NCBI GenBank assembly: GCA_007844125.1
Contig: CM017557.1
Coordinates: 66,202,103-66,266,102, forward strand
Direction: 5' to 3'
Length of the DNA stretch: 64,000 nt
DNA from: Sinonovacula constricta
Taxonomy: Eukaryota; Mollusca; Bivalvia; Cardiida; Solecurtidae
The position numbers were made by a program, and so were the translations under genes. Every line of letters starts with the position of its first letter. The first letter of the stretch is position 1. Positions 23,259 through 34,921 of this stretch are shown here, piece after piece. The notes below the pieces were generated by a model. It had not been told where the DNA came from, made no database searches, and saw only the letters and a program-made list of their open reading frames with translations.

Positions 23259-23309
23259 CTGCTGCCTTGCTGCTCCTCGTACACCGGCATTATCAACGCG
23301 TGCCGCCAT
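23259..23309 (-). CDS. Candidate exon 1 of a housekeeping-type gene
   Basis: The minus strand ATGGCGGC start (23309-23307 is the ATG) opens 17 codons, MAARVDNAGVRGAARQQ. It runs directly into CAG|GTAAGT (donor 23258-23253) in phase 0. A perfect NRF1-type palindrome overlaps the start, and the ATGGCGGC context resembles promoters where a YY1-like element sits at the initiation codon. The frame is also open upstream to an ATG at 23471 (MRNKPSKK), so a longer N-terminus is possible if transcription starts upstream. CpG density (CGCG, GCGC) is well above the surroundings. The product is unknown. Confidence 0.45.
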
Positions 23310-23320
23310 GCGCATGCGCA
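23309..23320. promoter_or_regulatory. NRF1-type site TGCGCATGCGCA
   Basis: Perfect 12-bp palindrome matching the known NRF1 consensus (YGCGCAYGCGCR). It overlaps the ATG of the candidate exon at 23309. In animals such sites sit close to the start sites of broadly expressed, often mitochondrial or cell-cycle genes. Confidence 0.55.
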
Positions 23321-24181
23321 CATCAGCAGAATGAGTTTCGCACATTAATTTAATAGACAGTGCAGTTTGAACGGAATTTATTCTGAGCGCTTCCATGTTT
23401 TGATTAATAAGTCTGTAGATAAAAATAATGACTTCTGATTTTCTGGGCTTCTTGGATGGTTTATTTCGCATTATTTATTGACATACTTGATATAATCGTT
23501 AACATGATATAAAATGACGAAAACACATTTGCCTTATTCGAACTTTGAATAATGGATATATAAATAGCTTACGGTTTTATCCGTTGTTTATGTTTTTTGT
23601 TTTACTTAAATACTTGATAAAAATTCGTTATACGATTTAAAAATTAAGATTGCATTTATTAAGCACTTGAAATGGCGATGGAAGTGCCTGTTTACGAGTG
23701 CACTGTTTGAACCTTCTGTAACAAAAATGTTTTAACAGACGTATTTTGAAATTAATTTCATACTTTTGAAAAAGCTATTATTTTATAAACAGCTCATAGA
23801 TGCTTAATAGAAAAAAAATCTTCTTGCTTTTATCTTCTTCAAAATGTTCTTATTCGACCTTTTCAATGAAAGCAGGCCCCTTAAACATTTTCTTCTAAGT
23901 TTTTTTTTCATATTTATTAATTAAGAAACATTGTAATTGGTTAACATAAAAGAGATAAAACATATAATTATATAAAATATGTTTAAAGATAAAAGTTGCT
24001 GTTATCGTATGCACTTTTCAAACATTTCATTATGATTATCTAACATTTTATTTGTTCGTCTTTTATTTGCACAATTCGCAACAAATTGTGTTTGTATATT
24101 CTGGGTTATACGACATTCTGGCGCTTGATGAGTTATACAGCGCCGAAGTAAATAAGTGTAATGCATACATGACAAAAAAAT
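23321..24181. other. Unassigned AT-rich stretch
   Basis: Would be the upstream region of the NRF1-type promoter. No second promoter motif, gene or repeat recognised. Confidence 0.5.
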
Positions 24182-24662
24182 GAAGGTGGTATCCGACAGT
24201 TTGCCTATATCAAATATACATTTTCTAACCTCTGTTTGGGGGGAAGTTTGGTTCTATTTTTGCATAATTTCATACTTTAGTCGAAGAAGGTACGGTTTTG
24301 AACATTGCCTCTATTAGTAGACAGTACAAATCTCAAAACAAACTCGTAAAGTTTATTCTTTCCAAATCTATAAACAAGAACGATATGTATTGCTGCTAAA
24401 AATAGATCTCGACGTCAGAAGACGACACAACGTGATCTCAAAAGTAACTTGTTACGTTATTTCCTTAGTTTAAAAATAGCTATCTCTTCAGCGCGGCTCA
24501 GATAGGAAATACCTGTTTGCACTGACGAGTGGGGATTTATGCTTCACTGTTCACACAAATCTGGGGTTTCAATGGACAGCTTTTCGCAGGACGTTTTTAG
24601 GTAATAATGACTTAATTTGGTAATTTGAAAGAAAAGGGTTGGTCCGGATATCACCAATTAAA
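24182..24662 (-). mobile_element. MITE-D copy 3
   Basis: Reverse orientation relative to 11064. It begins GAAGGTGGTATCCGACAGTT and ends GGATATCACCAATTAA. Shared blocks: CTCAGATAGGAAATACCTG, GAGTGGGGATTTATGCTTC, CTAAAAATAGATCTCGACGTC. TTAA is present on the right and has decayed on the left. Confidence 0.85.
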
Positions 24663-25019
24663 GGAAACTTTTTTCTATGATGCATTGAGGGATGCGGAAA
24701 TATTTGTGACTTCCTTCAGTATGTCAAAATTTGCCAAACAAAATAAGTGTAGCTTTCAAAAATATTTCACACAGCGGTATATTTATTTATAAATCGCATT
24801 TCATAATATTCGTGTATATTCGGGTTAAAAAAAGAATCTTATTTTCATTCAAACGTCGTATAATGTACAAAAATTATAACATTTTATTCGAATGGATGTT
24901 AGCATCATTGACCGTGCTTCTTTTTTTGATAACCAAACATTGCAGAGTATAAAAGAAGCTGGGTGTTCTTGTGGTTCTGCCCTGACATAAGTCTATTGAC
25001 TCAATTGGACGTCGCCAGT

Positions 25020-25282
25020 ATGTCCATAATTGGGATTGGGATTGGAATTGGGATTTTTTGCCGATACTGCGCAGCGACATTTATATCATTATAGTACAGG
25101 GGCACTTATGAGGTGCCCAGGGACTGAACCCGGCCGGTCCATTATACTGACACCGATGAGTCAGACGTAATGCTGTCCCATTTGCCCCGAGCGTTAGGAG
25201 GGAAGCCACTACTACCAACTTGAAAGTCTTTGGTTTGACCCGGCCGGGGTTCGAACCAACGACCTCCCGATGTCCATAATTG
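25020..25282 (-). mobile_element. SINE-H copy 2 with perfect 13-bp target duplication
   Basis: Element 25033-25269 is flanked by identical ATGTCCATAATTG at 25020-25032 and 25270-25282. The minus-strand body matches copy 1. The head is cut inside the tRNA-like region, keeping the B box (GGTTCGAACC) but losing the A box. The 3' end on the minus strand is a repeated AATCCC/AATTCC tail. 5' truncation, simple tail and target duplication together identify LINE-mediated retroposition, probably fairly recent since the duplications are identical. Confidence 0.93.
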
Positions 25283-26689
25283 TGTCAATTCCATATAACA
25301 AAGAAAAACAACAAACAAACAGGAGCTTATCTATTATAACGCACCTAGACTGGTGTAAAAAGCTTCAGTAAAATTGTGCATTATTTAAATATCGCACAGT
25401 ATAACATTAGTCTTGCCTAAAACTATTGTTTTCGGGTATATTTTATGTTTCTAGTAACTTCCCGATCACGTGCTCAACATGTGTTATACAAACAAAATAG
25501 GCTTATTTTACATAAAGCACAAGAAAATGTGAGATTATAGATATTATTTGATCCTGTGAAAACCATGCACTATCAGTTTGTTTCTTTACTTTTACATAAC
25601 ATTCCGAGTTGCAAGAGTACTTGTCTGTCCTAAGTATATGTTAAATAGTCGTTATCCCTTTGTCCGCTTAATCTTAGCTACTTTCTTAAAATAGTATGCT
25701 TAGTAAATGAGATACAACTATTTTGAATTTTCAGCAAAACGTTTTGATCCTGATCAGCTAGCTTGCATCGTGACCTGGACGCACAATTCGTCTTTTTAAA
25801 TTGCGGCTACTAGAATATGTGATAAAAATAAAGCTAAGCAGTATAGATATGCCAGTGATGGATTAATTTCTGAGGGACCCATAAAACGTGCTTAAGACGG
25901 ATATGTTCCTGAAACATAATCTTTATTTATCGTTTAAATCTTATGGCTCTACCAAACGGAAATAGGGTTGTTTTAGTTCTTTCTGTTGGTTGTTGGACTG
26001 TTGTTGTTTTTTTTGTTGTTCCTTTATGCATGCTTGTTGTGGTTTGTTAGATATTCGAAATTTAATTGGTTACTCCTAGTGATTGTTGTTGTTGTTGCTG
26101 TTGTTGTTGTTGCTGTTGTTGTTGTAATAGCAGAGGGTAACGTTGAATTTGTTCTGATACTTATGAAAAATATATATCTTAGATAAGAAAACACTTTTAT
26201 TACCTTTTTGGCCTGAAAGCAGTGGCGCTTACATTTTCTGCAAGAAGAGGCCTGTCTTAAAATGAGAGACATTAATGAATAGTCTCCCCTGAGTAATACC
26301 TAAATGCAAGTAGGTCCTTTCATTTGTTTTACTCGGTTTTTATGCTTGTGCTTTTTGGAGTGTATGTTGACTTATCTGCCTTTCTTGTGATACCCAGCTT
26401 AGCCATCATCAACAAACACTTCCATTTTCTTTTTTAAATAACAAATTCCCATAGTATGTAAATGGATTTTAAGCTAAGATTTATGCAAGTAAGAAATTTC
26501 ACTGTTTTAATTGCAATATCTACAAAAGAATAGGCGTTTAAGTCCAAGAATTTCAACTATAAGGACCTAACTACTGTTTGGAATACCTCGGATATATCTA
26601 ACAGGGGAGACAATTTCCATTTCACCAATGTACCCCATTAAAAGCATTCGTTTTGTTTGTTAAATACATCTCAACGAGACATGCCGATA
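25283..26689. other. Unassigned stretch with (GTT)n patch
   Basis: No supported gene. (GTT)n with GCT interruptions at 26083-26127. A minus-strand microexon-like segment near 26201-26240 (RKCKRHCFQAKK before GTAATA, acceptor CCTCTTCTTGCAG) is too small to call. Confidence 0.5.
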
Positions 26690-26762
26690 CCGGGTCTCGA
26701 ACACATAAGAGGCAAAGAGTCAGATGTTTTATGACTCTACCACTCGTCCACGGTTGTCCCTT
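26690..26762 (-). mobile_element. SINE-C head fragment
   Basis: Minus strand GGGACAACCGTGGACGAGTG then GTAGAGTCATAAAACATCTG, and B-box-like GTGTTCGAGACCCGG. Only the tRNA-like head is present. It lacks a CCA end and has an overlong middle, so it is not a functional tRNA gene. Confidence 0.65.
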
Positions 26763-26860
26763 GAGACAGCGTTTCGACTTACGCTAGCAGTTCGAAGCCC
26801 ATAGCAGGATGGATGTTCGTGAATTTAATTAATAAAAGTTTTCTTAGAAGTTATTTTTAA

Positions 26861-27069
26861 ATACATCGCAGCGACGAATTATGATCATTATAGGGAAGTC
26901 CAGCAGTTTGTTGGAGAAAGACCCCAAACAAATGTCTGGTAAAACCACAAGCGCACTGCAGACCGGCTGGCAGACCTTTCCACATTAACTCCTTCGCTCA
27001 AAAGGGACTCGGACCTACGCGGCTAAGCAGTACAAATCGGCAACTCTACCATTACGTCACGGGCGCCCC
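26861..27069 (-). mobile_element. SINE-C, near full-length
   Basis: Minus strand starts GGGGCGCCCGTGACGTAATG then GTAGAGTTGCCGATTTGTAC. It ends with CTATAATGATCATAATTCGT followed by CGCTGCGATGTAT. The central TGCGC...GTGGTTTTACCAGACA block is present. It lies about 100 bp from the head fragment at 26.7 kb. Confidence 0.85.
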
Positions 27070-27663
27070 AGTTACATGTAATGTTGCTTCTGATGTTGTT
27101 TTCAGTAAAAATTGTTAAGACTGATAGCAATCCAATTATTGCTTCTGGTTGTATTGCAAATACTCCTGCTGTTTCTGTTTGTTTTTGTTGCTGTTGTTTT
27201 TCTTGTCGCCCTTGTTGTGGCTGTTTTTATTGTTGTTGTTGTAATGGTGTGGTAATTTTAAAGGTGATGTCTTAGTAGTAGTAAGATTAGAATAAGGAAT
27301 GTCGGAACAGGGAAGAGATAACAAGAAGTGAAAATAGAAAAAAATAAAAAAAAATATAAATATTTGTGTGCATGAACCTTAAGCTGTCAGGCAAATTATT
27401 ACTCCACGAGGATCTGTAAAACTGTCGTACACACGCAATATAGGTCTTAAACAATATCTTGATGTAGGTGCTTATTTTGAAAACTTATTCTCCTAACATA
27501 ACCTGACTCCGTCTGCATGTAACTGTGTTATGGACAGTGGAATCAATATTCAGTCACTTTTGTCATGAAATATTTAAACAAACGTACGCACTGTTTAAAT
27601 GATTGAGAACGACTCGTGATGTCACGTGGTTAGACCGAGACAGCTGCGTGTTGTGGAAGCATC
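27070..27663. other. Unassigned stretch with TTG-rich patch
   Basis: TTG/TGT-rich tract at about 27180-27245 producing a Cys-rich artefact frame. No gene evidence. Confidence 0.55.
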
Positions 27664-28045
27664 TTTAAAGGTATCATCTGGCAATTTAGACCCATTTTTT
27701 CTCTCCAACAACCAAATGAATGATAGGTGCCTGAAAAGTTCCCGCGAGATACTCTTAAGGTACTAATCTTTGTGAAAAGTGAAGCATAACAGCCAACTCG
27801 ACACTACAAACATGTATTTCCTATCTTAGCCACGGTGCACAGTTCACATTGTATCATCATTCGGGGAATCCGCTTTGACGTCATATCTATTTTTAGGACA
27901 AATTCCCATCATTATTTATAGATTTTAAAGAATGAACATTTGAGGCGATTTGTACTGCCTTTCAATTCAGAAAGAAGTTATGGCCACATGAACCAAACCA
28001 GGGTAAAATAGTGTTACAGGTATCTGATTCACGCAAAATACGCCT
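27664..28045 (+). mobile_element. MITE-D copy 4, diverged
   Basis: Starts TTAAAGGTATCATCTGGCAAT and keeps GTGAAAAGTGAAGCATAAC, CTATCTTAGCCACGGTGCAC and TTTGACGTCATATCTATTTTTAG blocks. The expected inverted right end is absent. AGGTGGTATCCGAG at about 28051 repeats the left-end sequence in direct orientation, so the right side is rearranged. Confidence 0.7.
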
Positions 28046-28821
28046 TTAGCAGGTGGTATCCGAGAATTTTCTCTGTAGAATCACATGCAACGAGAACAAC
28101 TGGAGTAATAGGACATTGTTTCTGATCTCTAGGAAAGCATCAAGCAGCTTTGAGCAGGATCTTCTGGCATACCATAGGTTTGTTGTTGTTTTTTTATTTG
28201 TTGTTGTTGTTGTTGTCTGTAATTCTGTCTTTAAACCTAGTCTATTGGCGAGCCGTCAGACAGGTGGCAGGATAGTGGGAAAACTACACATATCGTTCGT
28301 ATAATACACCGCTATTCCATCATTAATATTATCATTATTAATCAAAGAGTGAAAGCGCTGTTTGGACAGTGCACCTTTAACCCTGTAAGCGATTAAAATA
28401 TGCAGATATAACACTGAGTTCAAAAATATAATTGTTTATTGCGTTAGCACTGTTCAGCCCTGTGATCTGAATATTGATTGCACCATTCTTTTCTAAACGC
28501 ATGCCGTAACTTTAGACAGTGATGCTGAGATGATACTAATAACCTCTTTCATAACATAGTACAGCGCCGAAGAAGGCAGTGAGAATCCGCGCGGAATAAA
28601 GCAAACATCTTGGTCTTGTATATAATGTTTAATTAGTGGAACACTCGTCCTCATAAAATTTTCTTCCTTTAATTAGCCCATTTCCATTTTCTCTAGAGAG
28701 CGATATTCTTGCGCGGCGTTGTTCATTCATAAATGCGTATTTCGAGTACATTACACAATATAAAGATTTGGAAATTTAGCTTAAACAGATGACATTATTA
28801 ATCTTAAATTTGTAAGCTTAC
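28046..28821. other. Unassigned stretch
   Basis: (GTT)n at about 28181-28217. No gene, RNA or repeat family otherwise. Confidence 0.5.
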
Positions 28822-28880
28822 CTTAACACAGATGCGTCTAGTCTTCTTTGACATTCATATCTATTTCTGCCCATTTTGTC
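28822..28880 (-). CDS. Candidate internal exon (59 nt)
   Basis: On the minus strand a strong acceptor (AACCCTTTTTACATTCAG, intron end at 28881) is followed by 59 nt. One frame is open, DK then MGRNRYECQRRLDASVL, and the exon ends TTAAG|GTAAGC (donor 28821-28816). It starts in phase 0 and ends in phase 2. It could equally be a first coding exon, since ATG is the third codon. Residue composition is protein-like and unlike AT-driven frames, but no family is recognised and neighbouring exons of matching phase were not found. Confidence 0.38.
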
Positions 28881-30066
28881 CTGAATGTAAAAAGGGTTAA
28901 ATCTTCAACACATCACTCGCAATGCTAAATATTTCAAAATACCTTCGTTCATGAAACAATTGTCTACAAACAGGATTTACATATGGCAAACAAACATATT
29001 AAATTAAACAAGGATCATGAGACACTTTGTTTACACTTTACGTCATGGATGTTATAGTCTTTTTCATTGATTTCCCGTGTTTTATACATGATTATTTGCA
29101 CTGAAATTTGTTATTTGTATTGTATGCTAAAATTCTCATTCATCTGTTACGACCGGTGTCGCTATATAAGTTTATTTATAAAATGGCACGTTTACTAAAC
29201 GAAATTGTGTAACAGAAAGAACAAGCCAGCAACAAACTAGTACACTAATGTTTTATTTTAATAAACAATTAAATCTATGGCGTAATCAAACAATAACAAA
29301 TAAATAAGACAAAATTTTAGAAAGCAAAATAAATGTTAGCTTACAGTTTGTCTCTTTAGGAGGTGTCCCTTTAACAGTCCAATTAATAATCCAACATCGA
29401 ATTATCCTGAAGAGTTTTCGGTAGAACGTCCTCGTAGATAAGCACTGTTGAAATGATCCAAAGGTAAAACAATACTCGAATGTTAATAATATAAATCCAA
29501 ATCCAACACTTTAATATTTATATCACTGTAGAATATAGTAAGTCCACGTAAGTTCCAACACAGAAAGATTTAATATAGAAGCCGCAAGTATTTCCAAACT
29601 ATATGTCCAAACTCTTTTTCAAACGTTTATCCAAACTTTTTATCCAAACTTCTCTCAAATCGGCAAACACGCCCTTATATTTACCCAAAAAATTTCTGGA
29701 ACATTCACGAAACCTAGAACATTCTCGATACCCAGTTAAAAATAAACAACAAATGAAATTTTGAGCATGATTCCTTTTCTTTCCAGCAGTTACGCGCACG
29801 CTACGTCATCAAAACCCCAACCATGAACAACCCTTAACCTGACTAGCGTAACCTTAAACGCTGGTGTACTACTGTACATAACACCGCTTAGAGCGGTAAC
29901 GAGTTCAAAAAAGTTAAGTTGAGTTGTACTGAAGACTATTAGTATAAGTCATGCAAAGCCAATCCTTCGTGCCTCTGAATTTCATCTTTCTTCTAACACT
30001 GGACGAAGTCACGCCAGACATTGCCCAACGAACTTTATGCTTCTGCTAGAAAGAGTTTAGAGGATC
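28881..30066. other. Unassigned AT-rich stretch
   Basis: No repeat family or RNA gene. At 29580-29650 (TATCCAAACTTTTT-like) there is a short internally repetitive patch. Confidence 0.5.
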
Positions 30067-30560
30067 GTGGTAGTTATGGTAGTTGTGGCGATGGTGGCGG
30101 AAGTAGCATTGGTGATAGTGATGATGGTGGAAGCAGGGGTGTTTGATGGAGTGATTGTAATGATGGTAGTGATGCTGGGAGTGATTGAGGTTGCTCGGCT
30201 TCTCGTTGTTGTGGTGACATACATGGTGGTAGTGGTGGTTTTGCTGGTGCTGCAGATAGTAGTGGTATGGTGGTCAGGGTTTGTGCTGGTGCTAATAATG
30301 CTACTGCTGATAGTGATAGTGGTGGTAAAGAAGATGGTGAGAGGAAAAGGGCAAAGTCGTGGGGTGGTAGTAGGGGGCGGGGGCGATGTTAGTGCTGCTG
30401 CTGGAAGTGGTGGAAGCCGTTATGATGGTGGTGATAGACAAGTAGGTGGCGTTGCTGGTGCTGCTGGAGCTGGTGTTACTGCTCGTCTTGGTGTTGGTGG
30501 GGACGGTTATTGTGCTGCTACTGCTGCTACTGCTGCTGCTGCTGCTGCTGCTAGTAATTA
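30067..30560. repeat. Imperfect GTG/GAT/GCT trinucleotide-rich region
   Basis: About 490 bp of degenerate GTG, GAT, GGT and GCT words ending in (GCT)n near 30518-30552. Open frames on both strands (Val-rich plus, Ser/Thr-rich minus) follow from the composition and are not gene evidence. Confidence 0.85.
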
Positions 30561-30569
30561 CAACGGTGG

Positions 30570-30659
30570 TCGTCGTGGGAATCGAATCCACTCGGTAAGG
30601 AGCCAACAAGTCATATGAGTTAACAATATAGCGACATAAATCCTTCCGCCACGGGCGCA
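30570..30659 (-). mobile_element. SINE-C head fragment
   Basis: Minus strand TGCGCCCGTGGCGGAAGGAT starts the head, and GTGGATTCGATTCCCACGAC is the B box and closing arm. The body is absent. It directly abuts the trinucleotide tract. Confidence 0.6.
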
Positions 30660-30926
30660 TTTCTTTCTTTGTTATAATAAAATGTATATAATAATACCAA
30701 GTTGTTTCACCGCATCGAGCTGCATTGGGTTGTATTGTTATATTTGTTGCTTGTTGTTATTTACATTTGCTTATTTGTGTTGATTTTTGTGCCTTTATTT
30801 AGACATCGGTAATCCTAAAACTAGAGCAACCACTATCATAAAACCCCCACCAACGCATTTGATAATCAGTTTTCACGACTTTGGTAAGCCACATCCATGT
30901 ACTTCTATTTCACTCACACAAACATA

Positions 30927-31199
30927 CAAGAGGCGGATCCAGAAAATGTTCGTGGGCGGGCGGGGTGGGGGTGGGGTTTGGTATGAATCAAAATCCATTC
31001 AACTTTATCGCAGTAAACACTGGATATGCATACACAGGGACCCTTACTTCGACCTAAGCTGTAATTTATTTTAATTTATTTTTAAAGTTTAGTATCTTAA
31101 GCTTACATGTACGTGTTTTCACAACTCTACTCTTTTACCTGGTTGGTGGATTGATGCATCCCCATCCCCACTCCCCGGATCCATCCTTGTAACCGACGC
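30927..31199 (-). mobile_element. MITE-F copy 2, inverted
   Basis: Ends CAAGAGGCGGATCCAG and CGGATCCATCCTTG. Interior CAGGGACCCTTACTTCGACC, AAGCTTACATGTACGTGTTT and ACTCTTTTACCTGG is the reverse complement of the copy at 14.9 kb. The flanks show no clear target duplication. Confidence 0.8.
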
Positions 31200-32839
31200 T
31201 TATAATATCATACTCAATTAAAAAAGTAACATGATTCCTGCTATATATAAAAAGATCAATTAACATTTTTACAAAGAAATGATCGTTAGCATAATTTACA
31301 TTGCGTGTCAGAGTTTGATAATATCGAACTGAAACTAATGAAACCTAGTCATGAAAAGGTTATGTCATGTTGCAAATTAAACTAGAACTACTGACTTCCA
31401 TTACTGTTCCATGACACTATTAGATCGACTAAAGGCTTAGTACTAAGATCTGGACCTACTTGATGTATATTATATATCACGGCGCCGGCTTTTGCAGTTT
31501 TTGACAAGAAGATTTTCTATTATCTTTATATATGGAAAATGACCTCGCCCCTGGTGGCCGTGTTTTTTTTTGTTGTTGTTGTTGTTGTTTTCTGTTTGTC
31601 TTGTCGTTTGTTTTTGACGGATCAGAATTATTTGAACAATCTTGATACAGGGCCACCCAAAGAACATGTATACCAAATATAACGGCTCTAGCTCTTGAAG
31701 TTTCCAATCTAATTCATATATCAAGTATATGAGACTCCTGTCATTAGAATTACACCCTAGCCAAGGCGGTAACTGATGTTCTTTGTCAAGATGTATAATC
31801 TTTTCTCTCATTGTTCTTGAATATATGAATATTATTGTCCCAACTTGTTTGCCAAAACCTAATATTAATACGAAATTCGACACAATAGATGCAAACATGG
31901 ATTATACATTTAACCCATTAATTTTGTTTTATAATTTCAAATTACATATGAAACTTAAGATTCATAAACATAAACATTTGACAGATGTAAGCAAACAAGG
32001 GTAATTAATTCATTTTTTTGTACCAGGTGAATATAGAAAGTACCAACAGAATTTTAATATATGAATAACATTCTTTGTTGAAGTCTTTATACACTAGAAC
32101 AAATGCAGTAGCATTTCTTCAGTCATACGTGCAACGAGGACATAATTTTAAGATCAGAATAATATCTACAAAACAATGCAAAACAGTTGTTTGTTTTTTA
32201 AAAAACGGGTCAAAACAAGAATTGTGTGGCACAGAAGACAGACCGAAAAATAGCGATTGATCCCTCATTGGACATGGAATGAGCTGAAAAGCGCTATTTG
32301 AAGCATGTTAAAAATATAACATAGGTTGTGTTGAAATTTAATTGTAAACCTTGAACCGGTCACAGTATATTTTAAAACTACATTAAACAAGCAAATGCCA
32401 ATGGACTCAGTGAAACAGTCAGAGATCTGGACTGCAATACAATTCGAATCCTTCGAAGCCAAGCATATTTACTGTTCGTCTTATTGCATTTAGCTTTTAC
32501 AACTTTTTAATATTGACAGCTTAATATTTCTTGAAGCCACTGGCCATTTTAAACTGCTGTTTGATGGCTTAAAACAACGTGCCTACACGAGTTCTGAGGG
32601 CTGTATTTAATGACCATTTAGAGCTTTTACGCGACTCTTAAAGACAATCGCGTAAAATGTTCACAAATGACAAGAAAGTTCAGAGAAACACATTAGCATA
32701 TATTCCTCAAACAATGTACATGTTCACTTAAGAATAATGACATTAATGTCAACAGAGTATTTTGCATATAATGTCTGAACAGTAAAAAGAGCATTTATTA
32801 CATTTAGTACATTATGGTTTTGCAGAAATTGCAAAACTA
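31200..32839. other. Unassigned AT-rich stretch
   Basis: (GTT)n at about 31571-31590. CCAAGGCGGTAACTG at about 31759-31773 matches a Rep-A block and may be a small remnant. No gene evidence. Confidence 0.5.
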
Positions 32840-33000
32840 GGGGCGGCCAAGCGGTAAGAAACACCGATTTGTCCTTCATAGCGTGGATTCGAGACCCGGT
32901 CTCCCAGGTGACCTGCGGTGCGCCAGCGGTTCTACCCAGACATATGGCTCGGGTCTTCCTCCACCAACAATAAGTTGAAGGTCGATAATATGACTGACAA
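32840..33000 (+). mobile_element. SINE-C copy
   Basis: Starts GGGGCGGCCAAGCGGTAAG. B box GTGGATTCGAGACCCGG, body TGACCTGCGGTGCGCCAGCG, GTTCTACCCAGACATATGG and GTCTTCCTCCACCAACAATA. The 3' part after GAAGGTCG is diverged. Confidence 0.82.
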
Positions 33001-33114
33001 TACGTCTGCTTGTATAAATCAAACTTTGAACAATATTGCAGATGCAATATAAAGAAAAGCAAAATATTGATGAGGAAATATAGGTAAGAACATACGAGAA
33101 TTGCAACATATATT

Positions 33115-33230
33115 AAATTTAAGCTACCTCTTGACAAAGACACAAACACAAATAAGTGTAAAAGTGATAAAAAACACTGTAAATACAAAGAGAAATAAAC
33201 TGCAGTTTCTAGTTACCCGTTTAAATTTGC
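33115..33230 (-). repeat. Rep-A fragment (subfamily 2)
   Basis: AAGCTACCTCTTGACAAAGAC and following text match 61897-61990, where the same sequence leads into the CCGCCTTGGAACGG block of Rep-A. It is therefore a remnant of the same subfamily, with the diagnostic block itself decayed. Confidence 0.5.
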
Positions 33231-33956
33231 TTTCTATTAAGTTCACTTCAGAACAAATGCATGAAAATAACTGCATGCGAGTGCATTTTCACATAAATTG
33301 TATATATTGTAACCTTCTTTTCCCATTTGCTAACTTGGATGAGGCATTAGGGCGTTACTCGTAATGAATGTTCATATTCTTGAACAAACAAAGGGCGACA
33401 AAGCATTTTCGCAAGTACCGTACGTGAGATGATAATGGTTGTAGACAGGGGGCCCTCAACGCGTGCTGTCTATGCGTAAAATTTGCTTTCACGTCATAAA
33501 ACAATTTGGCTATATAGATGAACCAAGGCTAAAAGATAATAAAAATTAATTAAAACCACCACGCATAGATTAGCAACATGTAAATAATGGCCGTATGTTA
33601 TGGCGGAGAGAGTAATAGAAAAGCGGCTATAAAAGAAAGCATGATTTTCTGCTTCAAAGTTCGTTTTGATATACTCTTCCAGACAGAATGTTTTGGCGAT
33701 TTCATAACTTTGTTTGCAAATAGGTATATACGCGGAGAGCTATTAACATTATAAAAGCTTGCACAATATTTCTTTGGTATGAATTATTAAAACAAACAAA
33801 AAATTAAGGCGCGTTCACTTATTTTAAAATACACGTATTATGAACTATTTACAGTAATAGGTAAATATTTATCTATATTTATGCGGTCTTTGAGCTATTT
33901 TTCAAGGTCACGTTGGTCCAGTCTCTGATTATTTGAACTTAAGTCGCGTGTTTTAC
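33231..33956. other. Unassigned AT-rich stretch
   Basis: Nothing recognised. Confidence 0.5.
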
Positions 33957-34120
33957 TTAAAGTGGAATCCGACAGTTTGGACTAAACTTTTTTTCTCAAA
34001 TTACCAAAAACGTAATAGTTACCTTAAAAGGTCCTGCAAAATGCTATTAATTGAAGCCCTAGATCTGTGTGAACAGTCAAACACAAATACCAACTTGTCA
34101 TTTCAAGCAGGTATTATACG
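33957..34120 (+). mobile_element. MITE-D copy 5, left-end fragment
   Basis: TTAAAGTGGAATCCGACAGT, then TACCTTAAAAGGTCCTGCAA, ATGCTATTAATTGAAGCCCT and TAGATCTGTGTGAACAGTCA. Similarity fades after CAAGCAGGTATTATACGG. The right half and right terminus are absent. Confidence 0.75.
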
Positions 34121-34289
34121 GGTTATCCGCAAACAACAACAAAACAAAGCAATGCGTATAACTTACTGGGGAAGTCGCAAAATACGATACCATTACAAAT
34201 AACTGGTATTTATACCGGTGATAAACTATGTACAGGAAAATCATATAGCATTTTAAAGGAGATATAATTATGTTTTTGTTTGTTTTTTG

Positions 34290-34527
34290 TTTTTGAAATA
34301 CAGTGCAGTGACCATTAATGGTCATACATAAAGGCAACGTCCAGCTTTTTGGTGGAGGAAGATCCCAGACATATGTCTGGGTAGAAACACAGGCGCACTG
34401 CAAGTCAGCTAGAAGACCTTTTCACATTTAGTCCTTCGTTCAGAACGAGACTCGAACCCTCGCGTGGAGAGTCTAAGCAGTCAGAGGAGTTACAAATCGG
34501 CGACCGTACTACTACGCCACGAACAGG
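34290..34527 (-). mobile_element. SINE-C, near full-length
   Basis: Minus strand: tRNA-like head with GTAGTACGGTCGCCGATTTG and GCGAGGGTTCGAGTCTCG (B box), GGTCTTCTAGCTGACTTGC, GATCTTCCTCCACCAAAAAG and the terminal TTTATGTATGACCATTAATG. It follows the MITE-D fragment by about 170 bp. Confidence 0.85.
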
Positions 34528-34921
34528 TTATGTTGATTTCGTATAATGCCCTAATAATGTCAGTATTTTTTTTTTCTGAACAAGTCTTTTTTGAAGTCCT
34601 TTATTTTAAAAAAAATGTCTGGACGTCATAATTAGATAAAACATATTTTATTGACAGACATTATTATTTACAATCTATGTACAGTTTCAATAAGCACAGG
34701 CAACGGCTTTTGCAACTAGTTCGAAAAAAAAACTCTCTCCATGAAGTCATCTGATTATATAAAATATTGTATTTGCTTTAAAAATAATCCTTTCTACTAT
34801 TTACGAAATCAAATCCTCTCATGTCATATACAAATGTTTAAATAAAATGCATTTTATCTGCTAAAGAATTGCTGCTCTTCTTGTTAAAAAATAATATTTT
34901 ATAATGTTATAAGATATAAAA
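34528..34921. other. Unassigned AT-rich stretch
   Basis: Nothing recognised. Confidence 0.5.

Noticed and set aside
30067..30660. 183-codon plus and 119-codon minus frames
   Set aside because: Both overlap a degenerate GTG/GCT trinucleotide region, and the residues simply reflect that composition.
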